The notes: generated from the letters alone by a model not told the origin. Positions 25,204-35,615 are shown, numbered from the stretch's first letter. The stretch: DNA of 53,514 bases from Kordia sp. (GCA_002733415.1 NVVR01000021.1:1153-54666), one strand, 5' to 3'. Translations and numbers: made by a program.

Positions 25204-25377
25204 TCAAAATACACTAGCGTAATTTGGTAAGTGCTTGCTAATTAAATTTTAAATAGAGTATACTCGTGTAAATTTTATGTTAATTTTTCAGCCGTTTTTC
25301 AATTTCGAATTCATTTCCCTTTTCAGTTTCGAATTCAATTTCAAAATACTTACTTTGCAGTATACAAAACCCAATAT

Positions 25378-26388
25378 ATGTACAATTCAAAAATAATAGG
25401 TTTAGGAAAGTATGTTCCTGATAACATAGTAACGAATCATGATTTGTCAAAAATCATGGATACGAATGATGAATGGATTACAGAGCGTACAGGAATCAAA
25501 GAACGTAGATGGGTAAAACCAGAAAGTGGTGAGACTACATTTACTATGGGACTAGAAGCTGCTAAAATGGCTATTGAACGTTCTGGTTTGGATAATGATG
25601 AAATTGATTTTATCGTTTTTGCTACTTTAAGTCCGGATTATTTTTTCCCAGGACCAGGAGTACAAGTGCAAGAGGCTTTGGGTATTAAAACTATCGGTGC
25701 TTTAGATGTACGTAATCAATGTTCAGGTTTTATATATGCTATTTCTGTGGCCGATCAGTTTATTAAAACAGGGATGTATAAAAATATTCTGGTGATTGGT
25801 TCGGAACTACAATCCAAAGGGATAGATAAATCTACTAGAGGACGTGATATCTCTGTAATATTTGGTGATGGAGCTGGTGCAGTAGTATTAAGTAGAGAGG
25901 AAGATACTACAAAAGGAATTTTATCTACACACTTACATTCAGAAGGAAAACATGCTTTAGAATTAGCCTCTGAAGCTCCAGGAATGGGAGGGCGTTGGAT
26001 TACAGATATTATAGCAGATAATAATCCAGGTGACTTAAGTTATTATCCATATATGAACGGACAGTTTGTGTTTAAAAATGCTGTAGTTCGTTTTTCTGAA
26101 GTGATTATAGAAGGTTTGATGAAGAATAATTTAGATAAAGATGCTATTGATATGTTAATTCCACATCAGGCAAACTTGCGTATTGCTCAGTTTATTCAAA
26201 AGAAATTTGGTTTATCTGATGATCAAGTGTTTAATAATATTCAAAAGTATGGTAATACCACAGCGGCATCCATACCAATAGCGTTATGTGAAGCTTGGGA
26301 AGAAGGAAAAATAAAAGAAGGTGATACAGTTGTTTTAGCTGCTTTTGGAAGTGGATTTACTTGGGGGAGCGCTATTATAAAATGGTAG
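25378..26388 (+). CDS. fabH: Beta-ketoacyl-ACP synthase III
   Basis: This 336-aa condensing enzyme starts fatty-acid synthesis by joining an acyl-CoA with malonyl-ACP. The catalytic triad is visible: Cys in VRNQCSGFIYA, His in MLIPHQANLRIA and Asn in KYGNTTAASIPIA. The C-terminal FGSGFTWGSAIIKW is also characteristic. Length is family-standard. It stands alone and is not in the usual plsX-rpmF cluster, so it may be one of several FabH paralogues, possibly with a branched-chain or other primer preference. The preceding ~350 bp are repeats. Confidence 0.93.
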   Translation: MYNSKIIGLGKYVPDNIVTNHDLSKIMDTNDEWITERTGIKERRWVKPESGETTFTMGLEAAKMAIERSGLDNDEIDFIVFATLSPDYFFPGPGVQVQEALGIKTIGALDVRNQCSGFIYAISVADQFIKTGMYKNILVIGSELQSKGIDKSTRGRDISVIFGDGAGAVVLSREEDTTKGILSTHLHSEGKHALELASEAPGMGGRWITDIIADNNPGDLSYYPYMNGQFVFKNAVVRFSEVIIEGLMKNNLDKDAIDMLIPHQANLRIAQFIQKKFGLSDDQVFNNIQKYGNTTAASIPIALCEAWEEGKIKEGDTVVLAAFGSGFTWGSAIIKW

Positions 26389-26410
26389 TTGTTTAAAAGA
26401 GGTTAAAAAC

Positions 26411-26443
26411 AAAAAATGCTCAAGTGTAACTTGAGCATTTTTT
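26411..26443 (+). terminator. Terminator after fabH
   Basis: The stem AAAATGCTCAAGT/ACTTGAGCATTTT has a 3-base loop and a T-run, about 25 bp past the stop. Confidence 0.88.
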
Positions 26444-26446
26444 AAT

Positions 26447-26537
26447 CCCACCAGTGGGTTTAATTCTTAGTGAGGTACCTCGAAAAATGTATTGGTTAAT
26501 TCAGACCTCGTGTGCTTCCACCGAGGAAGTTGATTTT
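26447..26537. repeat. Dispersed intergenic repeat, copy B
   Basis: CCCACCAGTGGG is followed by TTTAATTC, the GAGGTACCTC hairpin, and CTCGTGTGCTTCCACCGAGG. This is the same element as at 19499-19593 with better-preserved palindromes. It lies between the fabH terminator and the 3' end of the TonB receptor gene. Confidence 0.75.
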
Positions 26538-26555
26538 ATCTATGGCGATTCGCCA

Positions 26556-28955
26556 TTACATCATTCCGCCTCCACCTTGTTTTTCGTTGTTATCTCTTTG
26601 TTTACGCTTTAAGGCTTTGTTTTTTCCGCCACCAAAACGATAGTTGAATCCTAAATAAGCAGTTCTGCTTTCCCAGTTGAATTGCCCATTCTGTACATAA
26701 GGTTGTGTAGATTCAAATTGAAATTTCATTCCTTTAAAAATGTCATTTACTCTAAAGCTAATTGTTCCTTTGTTTTTCAGTACTGATAAGCTTGACCCTA
26801 CATTTATCATCCACATTGCAGATCGGTTAAACTGTATGCCGTCTTCAGGAGCTCTATACATAGAGAATAATTGGAAACGTAATTTTTTAGTTGCAGTAAA
26901 GCTATTACTTAAACGCGCATTAAAACTATTCGCTTTTACTTCTCTAGTCAACTCTTTTTCAGTTTTCGAATAATAATCCAAACTTGCGTTAGCTCTCCAC
27001 CATTTTGCTATTTTATAGCTTGATGATACCTCAAAACCATATCTGTCTGTATTATCATAATTAGTGTATGATAATAATTGTTTGTTGCCATCTAATGGGT
27101 CAATAGTTGAATAACGTGAAATATTATTATTTATTTTTCTGTAGAAAGTACCAAAAGTAATAGACCCGTTTTTTATTTTACGAGTATAATTTACTTCATA
27201 TGAGTTTGTAAACTGTGGTCTTAAATCAGGATTTCCTACTGAGGTAATTAACGGAGTACTCCACTCTCTAATAGGATTCACTTGACCAATACTAGGTCTG
27301 TCAACCCTGCGGCTATAACTTATTTGATATTGATTTTTTTCTGATGGATTGTATGTAAAAAAGGCAGAAGGGTAAGCACTAAATATTTTATCAGTATAGG
27401 TTGCGTTAGCTGTTCCTTTTTGAAAAGTTCCAGCTGCATTATATTGCTCTAATCTAACTCCAAGCTGCATAGTTAACTTACCAAATTTATGCCCGTAATT
27501 AGTATATCCTGAAAACATTTCTCTATCATACCCAAACGAAGAGTTTCCGATTGGTTGGGTTACTGTAGGTGTTCCGGAAATATTTTCATGCTGTGTTGTA
27601 GTATTGAAGTTTGTTGTTTTATTAGTTCTAATTTCTCCTCCAATTTCTAGTTTTCCTTTTTCAAAAAGAGGCACAGTATAATCTAGGTTAAATAAATAGT
27701 TGTCCGTTTTATTTTCTACATTATTGGAGTAGTTTGTAATAAAATCTGATGGATTTATTAATTCATAATATATTGCATTCTCTGGAGAGTCAGCATTTGA
27801 ATAGGTAGCTTCAAACTCTAAATTATGCTCGTTTTTTTCATCAAAGTCTAATTTGTAATTTAAGTTATAGGTTCCCGAGTTTGATTTAGTTTTAGCTACA
27901 TTAGGAGCGTTTGTTACTAATGTATTTGCAATAGTAACTTTGGTTAATCCTTCCGCAGTATTATCACTAAAGTTTTGAGTAGTATAAAACGATAACGTGT
28001 TTTTATCATTTAAATATACATCAGCACCAACTTTTATCAAGTGAGAATCTCTGTTAGAATCAAATGTGAATTCTTGTATTGAAGGTGATGATCCCGTACG
28101 GGTTACATGACCAAAGTTATCGTTCTTACCAGTATTGTATCCGTAATTTCCAAAAAAGTTAACTTTACCAGTTTTATAATTCATATTTAAAGAACCATTA
28201 AAGCGAGTGTTTTCTCCTTGAGTTAAACCTGTATTGATACTTCCATTGAACCCTTGATTGGCATTTTTGTGTAAAACAATATTAATAATCCCACTCATTC
28301 CTTCTGGGTTATATTTAGCAGAAGGATTGGTGATCAATTCAATTTGTTTTATAGATGTAGAGGGTATTTGTTTCAATAAATCAGCAACATTAATACCAGA
28401 AGGTTTTCCATCAACTAAAACCCTTACATTTTCATTACCTCTTAAACTAATGTTCCCTGTTTGTGAATCAACACTAACGGATTGTACATTGTTTAATAGC
28501 TCTGATGCGGTTGTTCCTGCTGATGTTAAGTCTTTACCTACATTAATTACTTTACGGTCAATTTTTTGAACTACTGTTGATGTTTCTGCAACTACAACTA
28601 CTTCATCTAATTGGGCAGCATCTTCAATTAAGGATATTGTTCCTAGGTTATGTGTGGCGTTTTTTCTAGTAAAAATTATTTTCCTAGAATCTGTTTTATA
28701 GCCAATGTATTGAATTTCGATAGTATTTTCTCCAGCTGGAATTTTACTGACATTAAATTCTCCTTTATCATTCGTGATACCACCTGTTAGTACATTGTTT
28801 GAGTTGTCTTTAATAATAATATTGACATAAGGTAATTTTTCGGTTGTTACATAATCCGTAATAGTACCTTTTAAAACACCTGTTTTAGGTCCGTTATTTT
28901 GTGCAAATGTTAGTGTGCTAAATAACAAAAGAGTGAGTAGTATTAATTTTTTCAT
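26556..28955 (-). CDS. TonB-dependent receptor-type outer-membrane beta-barrel protein
   Basis: This 799-aa protein has a signal peptide (LLTLLLFSTLTFAQ). A carboxypeptidase-regulatory-like domain (about 25-110, GVLKGTITDYVTTEKLPYVN) precedes a plug (TASELLNNVQSVSVDSQTGN, then ISLRGNENVRVLVDGKPSG) and a long barrel with alternating aromatic strands ending in AYLGFNYRFGGG. A short basic and Gly/Met-rich tail follows. It is of the OMP_b-brl_3 type, not SusC. The substrate is unknown and no SusD partner or regulator is adjacent. Confidence 0.9.
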   Translation of the reverse strand: MKKLILLTLLLFSTLTFAQNNGPKTGVLKGTITDYVTTEKLPYVNIIIKDNSNNVLTGGITNDKGEFNVSKIPAGENTIEIQYIGYKTDSRKIIFTRKNATHNLGTISLIEDAAQLDEVVVVAETSTVVQKIDRKVINVGKDLTSAGTTASELLNNVQSVSVDSQTGNISLRGNENVRVLVDGKPSGINVADLLKQIPSTSIKQIELITNPSAKYNPEGMSGIINIVLHKNANQGFNGSINTGLTQGENTRFNGSLNMNYKTGKVNFFGNYGYNTGKNDNFGHVTRTGSSPSIQEFTFDSNRDSHLIKVGADVYLNDKNTLSFYTTQNFSDNTAEGLTKVTIANTLVTNAPNVAKTKSNSGTYNLNYKLDFDEKNEHNLEFEATYSNADSPENAIYYELINPSDFITNYSNNVENKTDNYLFNLDYTVPLFEKGKLEIGGEIRTNKTTNFNTTTQHENISGTPTVTQPIGNSSFGYDREMFSGYTNYGHKFGKLTMQLGVRLEQYNAAGTFQKGTANATYTDKIFSAYPSAFFTYNPSEKNQYQISYSRRVDRPSIGQVNPIREWSTPLITSVGNPDLRPQFTNSYEVNYTRKIKNGSITFGTFYRKINNNISRYSTIDPLDGNKQLLSYTNYDNTDRYGFEVSSSYKIAKWWRANASLDYYSKTEKELTREVKANSFNARLSNSFTATKKLRFQLFSMYRAPEDGIQFNRSAMWMINVGSSLSVLKNKGTISFRVNDIFKGMKFQFESTQPYVQNGQFNWESRTAYLGFNYRFGGGKNKALKRKQRDNNEKQGGGGMM

Positions 28956-29072
28956 TTTAATTTGATTTTAATTTGATTTTTATGATTGATGATTTTGTAC
29001 TAGTTTTGCTTATCAGACGACTATTACATTGATATGTTACAGGATTAAATTTGATTAACACTATTTTAACAA

Positions 29073-29435
29073 ATGAGCAAAAAGACATTGGTTTTCGGTG
29101 CGTCACTGAAGGAAACACGATATTCTTATATAGCAATTCAAAAGCTATTAATGCACAAGCAAGAAGTTGTAGCATATGGATTAAGACAAGGAAAAATTTC
29201 TGATGTAGCTATTGAAACAGAATTGAAATTATATACTGATATTGATACCATAACATTATATATGAATCCAGCTAGGCAGAAAGAATATTATAAGTACTTA
29301 ATTAGTTTAAAACCTAATAGAGTATTGTTTAACCCAGGAACTGAAAACCTGGAATTTTACGAATTATTAAAACAACATAATATTGTGTTTGAACAAGCAT
29401 GTACTTTGGTGTTGCTATCGACTAATCAGTATTAA
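29073..29435 (+). CDS. CoA-binding domain protein
   Basis: This 120-aa single-domain Rossmann protein (CoA_binding_2 family) has KTLVFGASLKETRYSYIAIQ at the nucleotide-binding start. A later KPNRVLFNPGTENLEFYELL matches the conserved NPGxE segment. It is cytosolic, with an unknown role; bacterial homologues bind CoA. It is monocistronic, ending at a strong terminator. Confidence 0.88.
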   Translation: MSKKTLVFGASLKETRYSYIAIQKLLMHKQEVVAYGLRQGKISDVAIETELKLYTDIDTITLYMNPARQKEYYKYLISLKPNRVLFNPGTENLEFYELLKQHNIVFEQACTLVLLSTNQY

Positions 29436-29452
29436 GCTCAAATTATAATGAG

Positions 29453-29493
29453 AAACTCCCCGCTTAAAAAATGTTTTTAAACGGGGAGTTTTA
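29453..29493. terminator. Terminator between the CoA-binding and FKBP genes
   Basis: The stem AAACTCCCCG/CGGGGAGTTT encloses an inner TTAAAAA/TTTTTAA pair. It lies between two convergent genes and probably serves both. Confidence 0.85.
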
Positions 29494-29504
29494 ATTTTGC
29501 ATAC

Positions 29505-29536
29505 TGCTTAGTGCTTAGTGCTTAGTGCTTAGTGCT
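29505..29536. repeat. Heptamer tandem repeat (TGCTTAG x 4.5)
   Basis: Four perfect direct copies of TGCTTAG, plus TGCT, overlap the last codons and stop codon of the FKBP gene (stop TTA at 29529-29531 on the plus strand). Slippage here would alter the very end of the protein. Confidence 0.85.
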
Positions 29537-30032
29537 GGTGTCCATGCGCTCCATGAACATGACCATGCTCTACTTCTTCAGTAGTAGCATCTCTCATTTC
29601 AAGAATTTTACCAGTAAAAAATAAATCTTGGTCTGCTAATAAATGGTTTACGTCAACAGTAATTGTTTCCTCATTGATTGAAACAATTTTACCAGGAATC
29701 ACGTTCTCGTTCTGATCTTGTAATGGCAATACGTTACCTACTTCAACTTCAGGAATTAATTTTCCTTCGTTCATAAACATATCTTGAGCAAGTTCTATAA
29801 CTGCTTCTTCTTTACGTGAACCGTATGCGTTTTCTGATTTTATTCCAAAAGAAAATGTGTCTCCTTCTTTTAAATCAGCAACATTTGCTTCAAATTCTGG
29901 TATCATTTGTCCTAAACCAGATAAGAAAGCTAAAGGTTCTTTCCCTTCAGTTGATTCTATTAATTCTCCAGTAGCAGTATCTCTATATAAGTTATACTCT
30001 ACGGCAATTGCTTTGCTTGTTACTTCACTCAT
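29529..30032 (-). CDS. FKBP-type peptidyl-prolyl isomerase (SlyD-like)
   Basis: This 167-aa enzyme has the FKBP core split by an insert-in-flap domain, as in SlyD: EYNLYRDTATGELIESTEG, then PLAFLSGLGQMIPEFEAN, and DVNHLLADQDLFFTGKILEM. The C-terminus is His-rich (EHGHVHGAHGHQH), which in SlyD binds nickel or other metals. It is cytosolic and helps fold proteins. The last two residues and the stop codon lie in a heptamer tandem repeat. Confidence 0.93.
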   Translation of the reverse strand: MSEVTSKAIAVEYNLYRDTATGELIESTEGKEPLAFLSGLGQMIPEFEANVADLKEGDTFSFGIKSENAYGSRKEEAVIELAQDMFMNEGKLIPEVEVGNVLPLQDQNENVIPGKIVSINEETITVDVNHLLADQDLFFTGKILEMRDATTEEVEHGHVHGAHGHQH

Positions 30033-30091
30033 GAAAATAATTTTTCGGCAAAAGTAGTATTTAATTGGAGTTTAAGGAAATAGATTACAAC

Positions 30092-31573
30092 TTAATTCGT
30101 TTGATTCACCACCAAATTCCCTTTTTTGCGAATTAGTAATAGCCCTATAAAAGTTATTAATCCGTTTAAAGGCAATATTTCCCAATGAAATTTATAAGCC
30201 CCAATAATACTTTCTGGTAATATAGTAATACCGAAACTAATACATATTGATAGTAAAGCAACTATCCATGTAAGTTTGTCTTTAATTTGAAATTTGGTAA
30301 GGATACCAAAAGCGAATAAACCTAATAGCGGCCCATATGTAAATGTTGCAAATTTAAATAGATTACCAACAACATTACCTTCTAACATATTAAATAGGAT
30401 TACTACAAGTACTAGTAGAATAGAGACACCAATGTGTACTTTTTTACGCAATGGTTTTTGTTGATTGAATGGTTTTTTATGAATATTTAAAAAGTCTACC
30501 GAAAAGGAAGTGGTTAAGGAGGTTAATGCAGAATCAGCACTAGAGTACGCTGCTGCAATTAAACCAATAATAAAAGTTACTGATAAAGCTGTACCTAAGT
30601 TTTGATTCATAGCGATTTCAGGAAATAATAAATCCGTTCTGTTTCTTCCATCTACTACGGGAATTTGCAATCCGAATTTATCGGCATAAATAAATAATAA
30701 AGCACCAAGTGATAAGAAAACGAAGTTAACAATAACTAATAAAGTAGACATTGTTAGCATGTTTTTTTGAGCATCTTTTTGATTTTTGCAAGTAAGATTT
30801 TTTTGCATCATATCTTGGTCTAAACCAGTCATGGCAATTGCAATGAAAATACCTCCAATAAAATATTTCCAGAAATATGTTTTAGCATAAGGATCATCAA
30901 AATAGAAAATTTTACTTTTTGAATCAAATTCAGGAGAATTTAAAAACTCAACAAAACTCCAATCAAATTTCTGATTGATTAAATAAATAGCTACCCCAAC
31001 TGCAGTTAACATCGCTAGGGTTTGTAAGGTGTCTGTCCATACAATAGTTTTTATTCCTCCTCTATAGGTGTATATCCATATAAGAAGTATGGAAATGACT
31101 ACTGTTGCCCAAAAAGGAACTCCCATTTCCTCAAAAATAATATACTGCATTGCTAAAGCAACCAAGAATAATCGAAACGAAGCGCCTGTAACTCGGGATA
31201 ATAAAAAGAAAAATGCACCAGTTTTATAACTGACAATACCAAAACGTTGGTTTAGGTATTCATATATTGAAGTAACATTTAATTTATAGTATAAAGGCAA
31301 CAGGATAAACGCAATGACAAGATATCCTACAAAAAAACCGAATACACCTTGCATGTATGCAAATTCTTGTCCGCCAATCATACCTGGAACAGAAATAAAG
31401 GTAACTCCTGACAAAGAAGCTCCAATCATTCCAAAGGCAACTACATACCAAGGAGATTGCTTATTTCCTTTAAAAAAAGTATCGTTGCTATCGTTTTTTC
31501 CAGTAAAATAAGAGATAACTATCAATAGTCCGAAATAGGAAGCTATTAATAAAATGATTTGTGTTGCGTTCAT
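30092..31573 (-). CDS. Sodium:solute symporter family transporter
   Basis: This 493-aa protein has about 13 membrane segments. The SSF landmarks are in TM1 to TM2 (PWYVVAFGMIGASLSGVTFI) and the GLIAAAYSSADSALTSLTTS motif of TM8, which holds the second sodium-site residues. The substrate is not evident; flavobacterial homologues are generic SSS transporters. It starts at an ATG that gives TM1 directly (NATQIILLIASYFGLLIVIS) and is divergent from the T9SS gene at 31653, with an 80-bp shared upstream region. Confidence 0.92.
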   Translation of the reverse strand: MNATQIILLIASYFGLLIVISYFTGKNDSNDTFFKGNKQSPWYVVAFGMIGASLSGVTFISVPGMIGGQEFAYMQGVFGFFVGYLVIAFILLPLYYKLNVTSIYEYLNQRFGIVSYKTGAFFFLLSRVTGASFRLFLVALAMQYIIFEEMGVPFWATVVISILLIWIYTYRGGIKTIVWTDTLQTLAMLTAVGVAIYLINQKFDWSFVEFLNSPEFDSKSKIFYFDDPYAKTYFWKYFIGGIFIAIAMTGLDQDMMQKNLTCKNQKDAQKNMLTMSTLLVIVNFVFLSLGALLFIYADKFGLQIPVVDGRNRTDLLFPEIAMNQNLGTALSVTFIIGLIAAAYSSADSALTSLTTSFSVDFLNIHKKPFNQQKPLRKKVHIGVSILLVLVVILFNMLEGNVVGNLFKFATFTYGPLLGLFAFGILTKFQIKDKLTWIVALLSICISFGITILPESIIGAYKFHWEILPLNGLITFIGLLLIRKKGNLVVNQTN

Positions 31574-31652
31574 GTATAGGTAATTATATTAGAAACAAAT
31601 TAACAAAAAAGAACTATATTAGCTAGCCTTAATCTATAAAAAAGAACCCCTT

Positions 31653-34631
31653 ATGAGAAAAATTACTTTATTATTTGCAATAACTTTGGCGATAAATACT
31701 TGGTCACAACAGTACCAAAGGATGATTTCCAATGGAACTCATACAGTACAAGAAATTCAAACAAAAGCTGAAGCTCATTTTGATATCTCGGGTCGCGGAC
31801 GTGGAACTGGATATAAACAATTTAAACGCTGGGAATATAAAGCGCTTAGAACCATGGATGAAAGTGGAATGCTTAAAACTCCAGATTTTTATTATAACGA
31901 GTTGCAGAATTATAACAATTATGTAAATCAGAATTTTGAAAGTAGAGCTGCTGCAGCTACGGGGAATTGGGAAGAACTAGGCCCGCAAACATGGAGTGAT
32001 GCCGCAAGTAATGGCTGGAACCCAGGTGTTGGTAGAGTTACATCAATCGCTGTTGACCCAGGAAACTCAAATCATATTATAATTGGAGCCAATACTGGAG
32101 GTGTATGGAAAACAACTGATGAAGGCGTAAATTGGACAGTGCTTACTGATAACTTATCTAATTTGTCGGTAACTGCATTAACAATGGATCCTACTAACAC
32201 TTCTACATATTTCTGGGGATCTACTGGAGGTGTAATATTTAAATCTACTGATGCAGGAGCTACCTGGAGTTTATTTTCTGATACGGGTAATGGAAATGTG
32301 AATAAAATATTGATTGACCCTACAAACACTACTAAAATGTATTGTAGTGTTCAATATGGTGGAATATACAAATCAACAGATAGTGGTGCTAATTGGACTG
32401 TAATTAATGCAAGTGCAACAACAGGATATGATGTGGAGTTCAAACCTGGTGATACAAACACTATTTATGCAACAGGAACTCAGTTTTATACTTCTACAGA
32501 TGGTGGTATTACTTTTAACTCACCTAATAGTTTGCCATTATGGACACAGGAATATGTTAATGGAGCAACTAATTGGATTACAGCTGGTTCAAATCAGAAT
32601 GCAACCGTAACACCCAAAACAGGAAATGCCATGGCATATATGTATATAGGTGATTTTTCTCAGCCGGTAACAAGATTGGTTTCACCTTCTATGGATCTTT
32701 TAGGAGCAGTTAACCCTCAACTTAAATTTTCGTATACAAATGTAGATTGGTCAGGAGATATTGATCAATTAAAAGTACTTTATAAAACGTCAGCTGCTGG
32801 AGCTTGGACAGAACTAGCAAACTATACTACCGAATCTGCCACATGGACTGATGTAACAATTAATTTACCTAATCTTGGATCTACGGATTTTTATATAGCT
32901 TTTGAAGGAACAGCGAATTATGGTAGAGGAATTACTTTGGATGACGTTTTAGTTGATGACTCTGCCCTTGTTCAGACTTTTTTTCAAGATGGTTTTGAAT
33001 CAGGGCCTAATGCTTTTAGTGGGGGAGCGAAAATGATGGGAGTGTCTGCAGATGATCCTTCGGTTATTTATGTTTTAGAAGATGCTAGTGGTGTTTTTGG
33101 AGGGTTTCATAAATCTACTGATGGAGGAGCAACATTTACGAAATTGAATCATACGGGCAAAAATTACTTCGGATATAGTTCTGCTGCTGATGATACTAGT
33201 GGTCAAGCACCAAGAGATATGGATGTAGCAGTAAATCCTACTGATGTTAATGAAGTACATATAGCGGGAGTTAATACGTGGCGATCTTATGATGGAGGAG
33301 TGAATTTTAATATAACCTCACAATGGACTCCAGGGAACGCTGCAGGACAAAACATTGGATATTGTCATGCAGATGTTGATATTTTAGAGTTTATAGGAAG
33401 TACTTTATATGTGGGGTCCGATGGAGGAATCTTTCTTGCGGAGAACACAACAACAGTTTCTAGTAATTATTATAGAGACATTACCTCTGGATTAGGAATA
33501 CGTCAGTTTTATAAAATAGGGGTAAGTCAGTCTGATCCGGAAATTGTAACTGGTGGCGCACAGGATAATGGTACTTCAGTATATGATACTACAGGAAATT
33601 GGAAAGATTGGTTAGGAGCTGATGGGATGGAATCGTTTGTAGATAAGGATGATAATACCATTCTTTACGGAACCTCTCAAAGTGGGTCCTTGTACAAATC
33701 AACTAATACCGGAACAAGCTATTTTGGTTTAGCTGAACCAGATGGGAAATCAGGGAATTGGGTTACGCCATTTGAGCAGGATCCATTGATTACCAATACT
33801 ATTTATTCAGGATATGATCAAGTGTATAAATCGATTAATGGTGGTACTTCATGGAATGCTATATCTCAAGTGTTCAGTGGGAATTTAAATCACTTAAAAA
33901 TAGCCCCTTCAAGTAGCAATACGATGTATGCTTCAAGAGGATCAGAAATGTTTAGAACTACTGATGGTGGAGCAACGAACTGGACAACATTAACAGGTTT
34001 TTCAGGCTCAATTAACTCTATAGCAGTTCATCCAACGGATCCAACAAGAGTTGCGATAGCGACAACTGGTGCAAATAAAGTATATGTGTCAACCGATAGT
34101 GGAGTAACATGGGCTTCCTATTTATTTGATTTACCAAATTTTAGCGCATTGGCTTTAGTTTGGGAAAATAATGGTAAAAATGGTCTGTATTTAGGGATGA
34201 ATTATGGTGTATATTATATTGATAATACAACACCTATAAATTGGTTGCCTTTTAGTAATAATTTACCAAATGTGGAGATTAGTGAATTTGAAATTAATAC
34301 TGTGAATAATAAAATATACGCGGGAACTTATGGTAGGGGAGTATGGAAATCGGCACTGTATGATGCTGTGTTAAGTGTGCATGATGTTGAATTAAATACA
34401 ATTGCTATTTATCCCAATCCAGCTTTTAAAGAGCTAAATTTATCTTGGAATAAAAGTGATGAGGTAAGTATTAAAATGTTTAACTCAATTGGAAAATTAG
34501 TGTTTTTTACTAAAGGAGTAAGTTTAATGAATCCAATGCAAATAGATATAAATTCATTTGCAACTGGAATGTATTTCGTGAAAATTAATACGGAAAACGG
34601 AATAACGACTAAAAAAGTTATGATTAATTAG
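31653..34631 (+). CDS. T9SS-secreted BNR/sortilin-repeat protein
   Basis: This 992-aa exported protein has a signal peptide (LLFAITLAINTWSQ). Many beta-propeller blades follow, with the BNR/VPS10 pattern STDxGxxW, such as KTTDEGVNWTVLTDN, KSTDAGATWSLFSDT, KSTDSGANWTVINAS and RTTDGGATNWTTLTG. A central beta-sandwich (about 300-450) interrupts them. The C-terminal type A sorting domain is YPNPAFKELNLSWNKSDEVS to GMYFVKINTENGITTKKVMI. It is probably displayed on the surface or released. Glycan or protein binding is possible, but no catalytic residues are evident. Confidence 0.9.
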   Translation: MRKITLLFAITLAINTWSQQYQRMISNGTHTVQEIQTKAEAHFDISGRGRGTGYKQFKRWEYKALRTMDESGMLKTPDFYYNELQNYNNYVNQNFESRAAAATGNWEELGPQTWSDAASNGWNPGVGRVTSIAVDPGNSNHIIIGANTGGVWKTTDEGVNWTVLTDNLSNLSVTALTMDPTNTSTYFWGSTGGVIFKSTDAGATWSLFSDTGNGNVNKILIDPTNTTKMYCSVQYGGIYKSTDSGANWTVINASATTGYDVEFKPGDTNTIYATGTQFYTSTDGGITFNSPNSLPLWTQEYVNGATNWITAGSNQNATVTPKTGNAMAYMYIGDFSQPVTRLVSPSMDLLGAVNPQLKFSYTNVDWSGDIDQLKVLYKTSAAGAWTELANYTTESATWTDVTINLPNLGSTDFYIAFEGTANYGRGITLDDVLVDDSALVQTFFQDGFESGPNAFSGGAKMMGVSADDPSVIYVLEDASGVFGGFHKSTDGGATFTKLNHTGKNYFGYSSAADDTSGQAPRDMDVAVNPTDVNEVHIAGVNTWRSYDGGVNFNITSQWTPGNAAGQNIGYCHADVDILEFIGSTLYVGSDGGIFLAENTTTVSSNYYRDITSGLGIRQFYKIGVSQSDPEIVTGGAQDNGTSVYDTTGNWKDWLGADGMESFVDKDDNTILYGTSQSGSLYKSTNTGTSYFGLAEPDGKSGNWVTPFEQDPLITNTIYSGYDQVYKSINGGTSWNAISQVFSGNLNHLKIAPSSSNTMYASRGSEMFRTTDGGATNWTTLTGFSGSINSIAVHPTDPTRVAIATTGANKVYVSTDSGVTWASYLFDLPNFSALALVWENNGKNGLYLGMNYGVYYIDNTTPINWLPFSNNLPNVEISEFEINTVNNKIYAGTYGRGVWKSALYDAVLSVHDVELNTIAIYPNPAFKELNLSWNKSDEVSIKMFNSIGKLVFFTKGVSLMNPMQIDINSFATGMYFVKINTENGITTKKVMIN

Positions 34632-34648
34632 CTGAGTTAGATATAAGT

Positions 34649-34690
34649 ATTCTCGATACAATTTTCTATCAAAAATTACTCGAATTGACG
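34649..34690 (+). repeat. Dispersed 42-45 bp repeat (CTCGATACAATTTTC family), copy 3
   Basis: TATTCTCGATACAATTTTCT continues with ATCAAAAATTACTCGAATTG, a diverged copy of the element at 24419 and 24967. It also starts within 30 bp of the stop codon of a T9SS gene. Further degenerate pieces (TTTTGTATCGAAATCAAGTG) continue to about 34770. Confidence 0.75.
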
Positions 34691-34792
34691 TGTTTTGAAA
34701 GTGAATTACGTCAGATTGAGTGAAATTCTGTAAGAATTTTGTATCGAAATCAAGTGATTTTCTTACATCGAACTCAAATTAAAATAAAAAAT

Positions 34793-34828
34793 AAGCCCAG
34801 TATAGTTTTTCTGTATTGGGCTTTTTTA
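34793..34828 (+). terminator. Terminator upstream of recR
   Basis: The stem AAGCCCAGTATAG/CTGTATTGGGCTT (two G-U pairs) is followed by a T-run. It ends the T9SS gene's transcript about 160 bp past its stop. Confidence 0.75.
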
Positions 34829-34865
34829 TGCCGGTAGAACGAATATTTTGCAGTAATTTTGTTTT

Positions 34866-35483
34866 ATGGAATTCTCTTCAAAATTTTTAGAAAATGCAGT
34901 GTATGAAATGTCACAATTACCAGGAATTGGTAAACGTACGGCATTGCGATTGGTATTGCATTTATTAAGGCAACATCCTGATCAAACTACTAAACTTTCT
35001 GGAGCTTTACAACAAATGCGTACAGAGATAAAACATTGTACAAGTTGTCATAATATTTCCGATGTGGAACTTTGTGAAATTTGCGCTAATACTTCACGTA
35101 ACGAGCGCTTAATTTGTGTTGTAGAAGATATCCGTGATGTTATGGCTATTGAAAGCACAAGTCAGTTTAAAGGCTTGTATCATGTATTAGGAGGGAAGAT
35201 ATCTCCGATAGACGGTATTGGTCCTTCAGAATTGAATATTGATTCATTAGTAAGAAAAGTACTTAATGGAAAGGTCGACGAACTTATTTTTGCACTGAGT
35301 TCAACAATGGAGGGAGATACAACCAATTTTTATATTTTCAGAAAAATAGAAAGCGCTAATATTATGGTTTCTACTATTGCAAGAGGAATCTCTGTAGGAG
35401 ATGAATTAGAATATACTGATGAGGTTACTCTAGGGCGTAGCATATTGTATAGGATTCCGTTTGTGCAGTCCCTAAAAGGCTAG
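34866..35483 (+). CDS. recR: Recombination protein RecR
   Basis: This 205-aa RecFOR-pathway protein has the helix-hairpin-helix [14 protein letters not shown], a four-Cys zinc finger ([17 protein letters not shown]) and a Toprim domain beginning [16 protein letters not shown] Walker-like C-terminal region ([16 protein letters not shown]) ends the protein. It helps load RecA on gapped DNA. Length is standard. It is the last core gene before the accessory zone. Confidence 0.96.
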   Translation: MEFSSKFLENAVYEMSQLPGIGKRTALRLVLHLLRQHPDQTTKLSGALQQMRTEIKHCTSCHNISDVELCEICANTSRNERLICVVEDIRDVMAIESTSQFKGLYHVLGGKISPIDGIGPSELNIDSLVRKVLNGKVDELIFALSSTMEGDTTNFYIFRKIESANIMVSTIARGISVGDELEYTDEVTLGRSILYRIPFVQSLKG

Positions 35484-35615
35484 TTCGTCCCTTTATTACT
35501 GGGATTATGCCATTTTTACCGTATTTTACAGGTAACACGAAATAAGCATATACAAGTATATAATTACACTGAAATTTCACTTATATAGCACCCAAGTAAT
35601 TTTAAAGTTTCACCC

